From Callorhinus ursinus (taxonomy: Eukaryota; Chordata; Mammalia; Carnivora; Otariidae), in NCBI RefSeq assembly GCF_003265705.1, contig NW_020313057.1:4009075-4073074 (forward strand): a stretch of DNA of 64,000 nucleotides, written 5' to 3'. The position numbers and the translations under genes were made by a program. Each line of letters begins with the position of its first letter. The first letter of the stretch is position 1. This document shows, one piece after another, positions 47,791 to 64,000 of this stretch. Under the pieces are notes generated by a model. It searched no databases, was not told where the DNA came from, and was given only the letters and a program-made list of their open reading frames with translations.

Positions 47791-48161
47791 CATTTTAAAA
47801 TACAACACTTGAAGACTTATTATAATAATCTTATTTAGTTGTTAAATTTTCATTGTTCATTCCTATTTCTTCCCAGTTCTCATCTCTCTATTGCTCCCAT
47901 TTAGCCACACTTTAAGAACACAGGAGAGCGGCGGGGTCCAGAAGAGAGGCTGACATTCCAATGAAGTGTCATTACCTGGTAACATGGCAGCAAGGCCTCC
48001 GAAGAGACTAGTTAGAGAAGACATGCGCAGAGTTTACAAGCTGTTTACCAAAATGTTTGCTTCCCTCAATACAATGGCTTTAATTTAAACTGACTATATG
48101 AACTTGCCTTCATTTGCAATCCTTTGAATTATCCAGCCAACAATTTGATCACAGCTTTATT

Positions 48162-48349
48162 TTTTTTTTTTTAAAGATTTTATTTATTTATTCATGAGAG
48201 ACAGAGAGAGAGGGAGAGAGAGAGAGAAGCAGAGGGAGAAGCAGGCTCCCAAGGAGCAGGGAGCCCGATGCGGGACTCGATCCCAGGACCCTGGGATCAT
48301 GACCTGAGCCGAAGGCAGACGCTTAACCATCTGAGCCACCCAGGCGCCC
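48162..48349 (-). mobile_element. Carnivore SINE with target duplication
   Basis: GATCACAGCTTTA occurs on both sides. Sits at or just beyond the presumed end of the OPTN transcript. Confidence 0.95.
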
Positions 48350-49847
48350 TGATCACAGCTTTAGTAAGCCCACTCACATTGTTACTTCAGAGTTGGGATC
48401 AGCTTAGTATTTTTACTTGAACAGCATAAAAGGATCGTCCCTTAACTTAAATGTGAAACCATTTGGGTTGCTTTGCTATTTAAGACACTAGAGAAATCTA
48501 TTTCCTCGAATACAAAATAGTAAGGGAAAAAAATTTAAACTAGAAACTATAAACAAGAAGTTAAAATGAAAATTTCATGGTTATTTTTGACATGTCTTTA
48601 ATAAGCATTCTCCCTGGAGTGAGGTGGGAGAATCTAAGTTACTGTGAATCTGTGCAGTGTGTTCTCTTGGCATGAAGACAGAATTAACTGTCTTGATTCC
48701 TGGTTTTAAAAAACATATATGGATATACACACATGTGTGTGTGTATTAAATCAAGTTGCCTAAGAGAGATTATTATGACAAACCCAAACAGAGTATATCT
48801 TTTAATTTTCTTCTAAATGCTTTAGGATATAGACACACAAAGACACTGTTTACTTTTATGACGGGCCCAGTATTAGCTAATCTCAGTAAACTGTGGGTTT
48901 ACAAAATATAGCAAATCCCTATCTTTTCACCTCCTTAGCAAGATTAATTTCTACTCCAAACAACACACACTAGTCTCTAGTAGGGGGGTTTGCTTATATT
49001 CATAGAATTCACAAAACAGATTTGAATAAGTATTAAGCTTATATGAAGCTGAATATGGCAAAAATCCCATGAACGTGGCCAACCATATATGAACAATGTG
49101 AACTCAAAAGCAAAATTTTATTTTGCAATACACCTATTTTTGTGATTATGAATATATGGCCTCATCAACAGCTGTTCTTTTTTAGAAATTAATAAACTAT
49201 CTACTGTACAAACCCATATACCTGGGGCTACAATGAAACCAGCGAACCTAATGTATGTTCTTCATGTATGCCAATATGTTTTCACTTGTCCAAATGATTA
49301 AGTAAAAGCCCACAGCACTCATATGAAAACAGGCCCATCATAACTTTGGTACAATTACTGCAGCAGCAATAAAACTATAACATATACACAACCTCATACA
49401 GATGTGTCTTAAATGGATGAAGACAAATAACAATATAATTTATTTTAAAAGAACTCCAAAGATACTTTTCTTGATTAAATCTGTGACCACTTCATTTTTC
49501 CTGCCTCCTTAAAAGATTCTCAGAGTTGATCTGTGAGGCCTCTTCCTTCGGTTTTATTTACTCTGTCCCATGATGTTACATGCTCATTAACTGCATGAAC
49601 GGTTCAGCTCACATACATGGAACATTAAAAAAAAAAAAAGAAAGACTCTATTATCAGAAAAGCAGTATGTTCAGGATTCTAAGGAAAGCCACAGAAAATG
49701 TCCCACTTAGAACATATTTTCTTTCTCCTAAAACGAACATAATGAGGCAAAATGTTTGCATGAAAACAAACACCACAAAAGCACAACTCTTGGAGGAAAA
49801 AAATCTGATATTTACCAACAGTTTGGGGGGAAGTGAGATGTGAACAC
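48350..49847 (-). other. OPTN: OPTN 3'UTR, end not fixed
   Basis: The AT-rich, repeat-poor sequence following the OPTN stop is the expected 3'UTR. AATAAA signals on the minus strand occur near 49551-49556, 49439-49444 and 49115-49120. The human 3'UTR is of the order of 1.5 kb, which would bring the end to about 48.3 kb, next to an antisense SINE. The choice among signals cannot be made from sequence alone. Confidence 0.5.
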
Positions 49848-63044
<13,197 letters not shown>

Positions 63045-64000
63045 CTAGGAAAGATCAAAATTTCATGAGGATAAACCACGCTCCTTCATTTCTCAGTGGC
63101 TTTTAAACCAATCCCAAGATTATGTAGTAAATACAAAGAAATTTTGGATTGCATTTTTAACGATTTAATAATGCAAAATAAAATATTTTATCCTTCTGGC
63201 TTCTTTACTAGAAGCAAGTAATATTTCTAAACTCTCATGACTAAACACTAAAAAAATACAGATCTTTTTTTCTGGAAAAGAAATTTACATATTTCTGAAC
63301 CCTTATGCCTAATGTAAAAAAACCACAGATCTAAGACCACACAAGCTATGGAAAAACTGTCTTAAGCAGTCATGCAAGTACATTTTTGTTCTTTAGACAC
63401 AGACCAAAATAGTAATTGGCTAAAGGTGTTTTCCATATAGTGATCCATGGATATCTTCAATACTTTAAAAAGTTTGGGTTCTGTTAAGCATAAAGAGTAT
63501 GACTTCTGACAAAGATTTAATAAGGGAAAAGTAAGTGTCCTAAGTTTTCTTAAATATCAAAAAGAATTTCAACATAATAATAGCAAATATGAACCAACGG
63601 TTGCTATATGCAAGGCATTAACACCAAGCATGGTAAACATCTCAATACAACGTTATGAAGTAGAGATAATGACACACATTGTACAAATGATAAAAGTAGG
63701 GCTCAGAGAGGTTAAATAAATAACTTGCCCAAGGCAATACCACAAATAAATTCAGATCCATAGTTCAACTAAGTCTGTTTGTCCAAAGTCCTTAGCTTTA
63801 AGCTGCTGTGCTGTGCCAGACTACCATATCATCGTATAGCCTTGGTAAGTGTGAACTCTAAGGCAACATACACTCATGTGTTGTGCTGGATATATGTTTG
63901 CCAACTAATCCAAAAGAATAACATTTTTAAATGTCGGGTAACTTGCTACACCAAGAAAAACAAGCAAATGCAAAGTTCTCAATTTAAATATTAGCCTTCA
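63045..64000. other. OPTN intron, right window edge, with a MIR
   Basis: No further OPTN exon was recognised. 63590-63790 reads as complement MIR (GGCTCAGAGAGGTTAAATAA, ACTTGCCCAAGGCAATACC). Confidence 0.7.

Overview
The window looks like the genome of an arctoid carnivore (bear, seal or weasel group). The evidence is about 26 copies of the tRNA-Lys-derived carnivore SINE, opening with the GCGCCTGGGTGGCTCAG box and ending in AAATAAATAAAATCTT, in subfamily forms typical of Arctoidea rather than of dogs or cats. Carnivore-type L1 3' ends, MIR, L2, MER5 and Tigger relics complete the picture. The species cannot be named from sequence alone. There are two assembly gaps (10 N at 10636 and 100 N at 51152).

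Two protein genes are present, both on the minus strand and both cut by the window edges. The right part (about 48-63 kb) carries the last six coding exons of OPTN (optineurin, an autophagy receptor); its earlier exons lie beyond position 64000. The middle (9.7-36.8 kb) carries MCM10 (replication initiation factor): a CpG-rich promoter near 36.8 kb, a probable non-coding exon 1, an ATG exon contributing only 7 coding bases, and exons 3-18, which encode 831 complete residues in one unbroken frame. The final exon or exons, with the last roughly 42 residues, lie to the left of position 1. The order OPTN then MCM10, head to tail, matches human chromosome 10p13. The exon boundaries were placed by eye and checked by phase: every exon length equals its codon count plus the split-codon bases.

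Region by region: 1-9.7 kb is the last captured MCM10 intron, almost wholly old L1 with nested SINE, Tigger and younger L1 insertions. 9.7-36.8 kb is MCM10, with MIR, L2, L1, SINE and MaLR-type LTR relics in its introns. 36.8-48 kb is intergenic, dominated by a long antisense L1 (about 43.3-47.8 kb). 48-49.85 kb is the likely OPTN 3'UTR. 49.85-64 kb is OPTN exons separated by L1-rich introns.

No new gene system, CRISPR array, operon or RNA gene was found. The observations most worth a second look are structural: a pair of adjacent hairpins sharing a core in MCM10 intron 2, a compact 13-bp stem-loop in the last OPTN intron, a short retroposed polyadenylated RNA with target duplications inside an L1, stacks of nested transposons that give relative ages, a two-residue Gln extension in OPTN, and several weak MCM10 splice donors.
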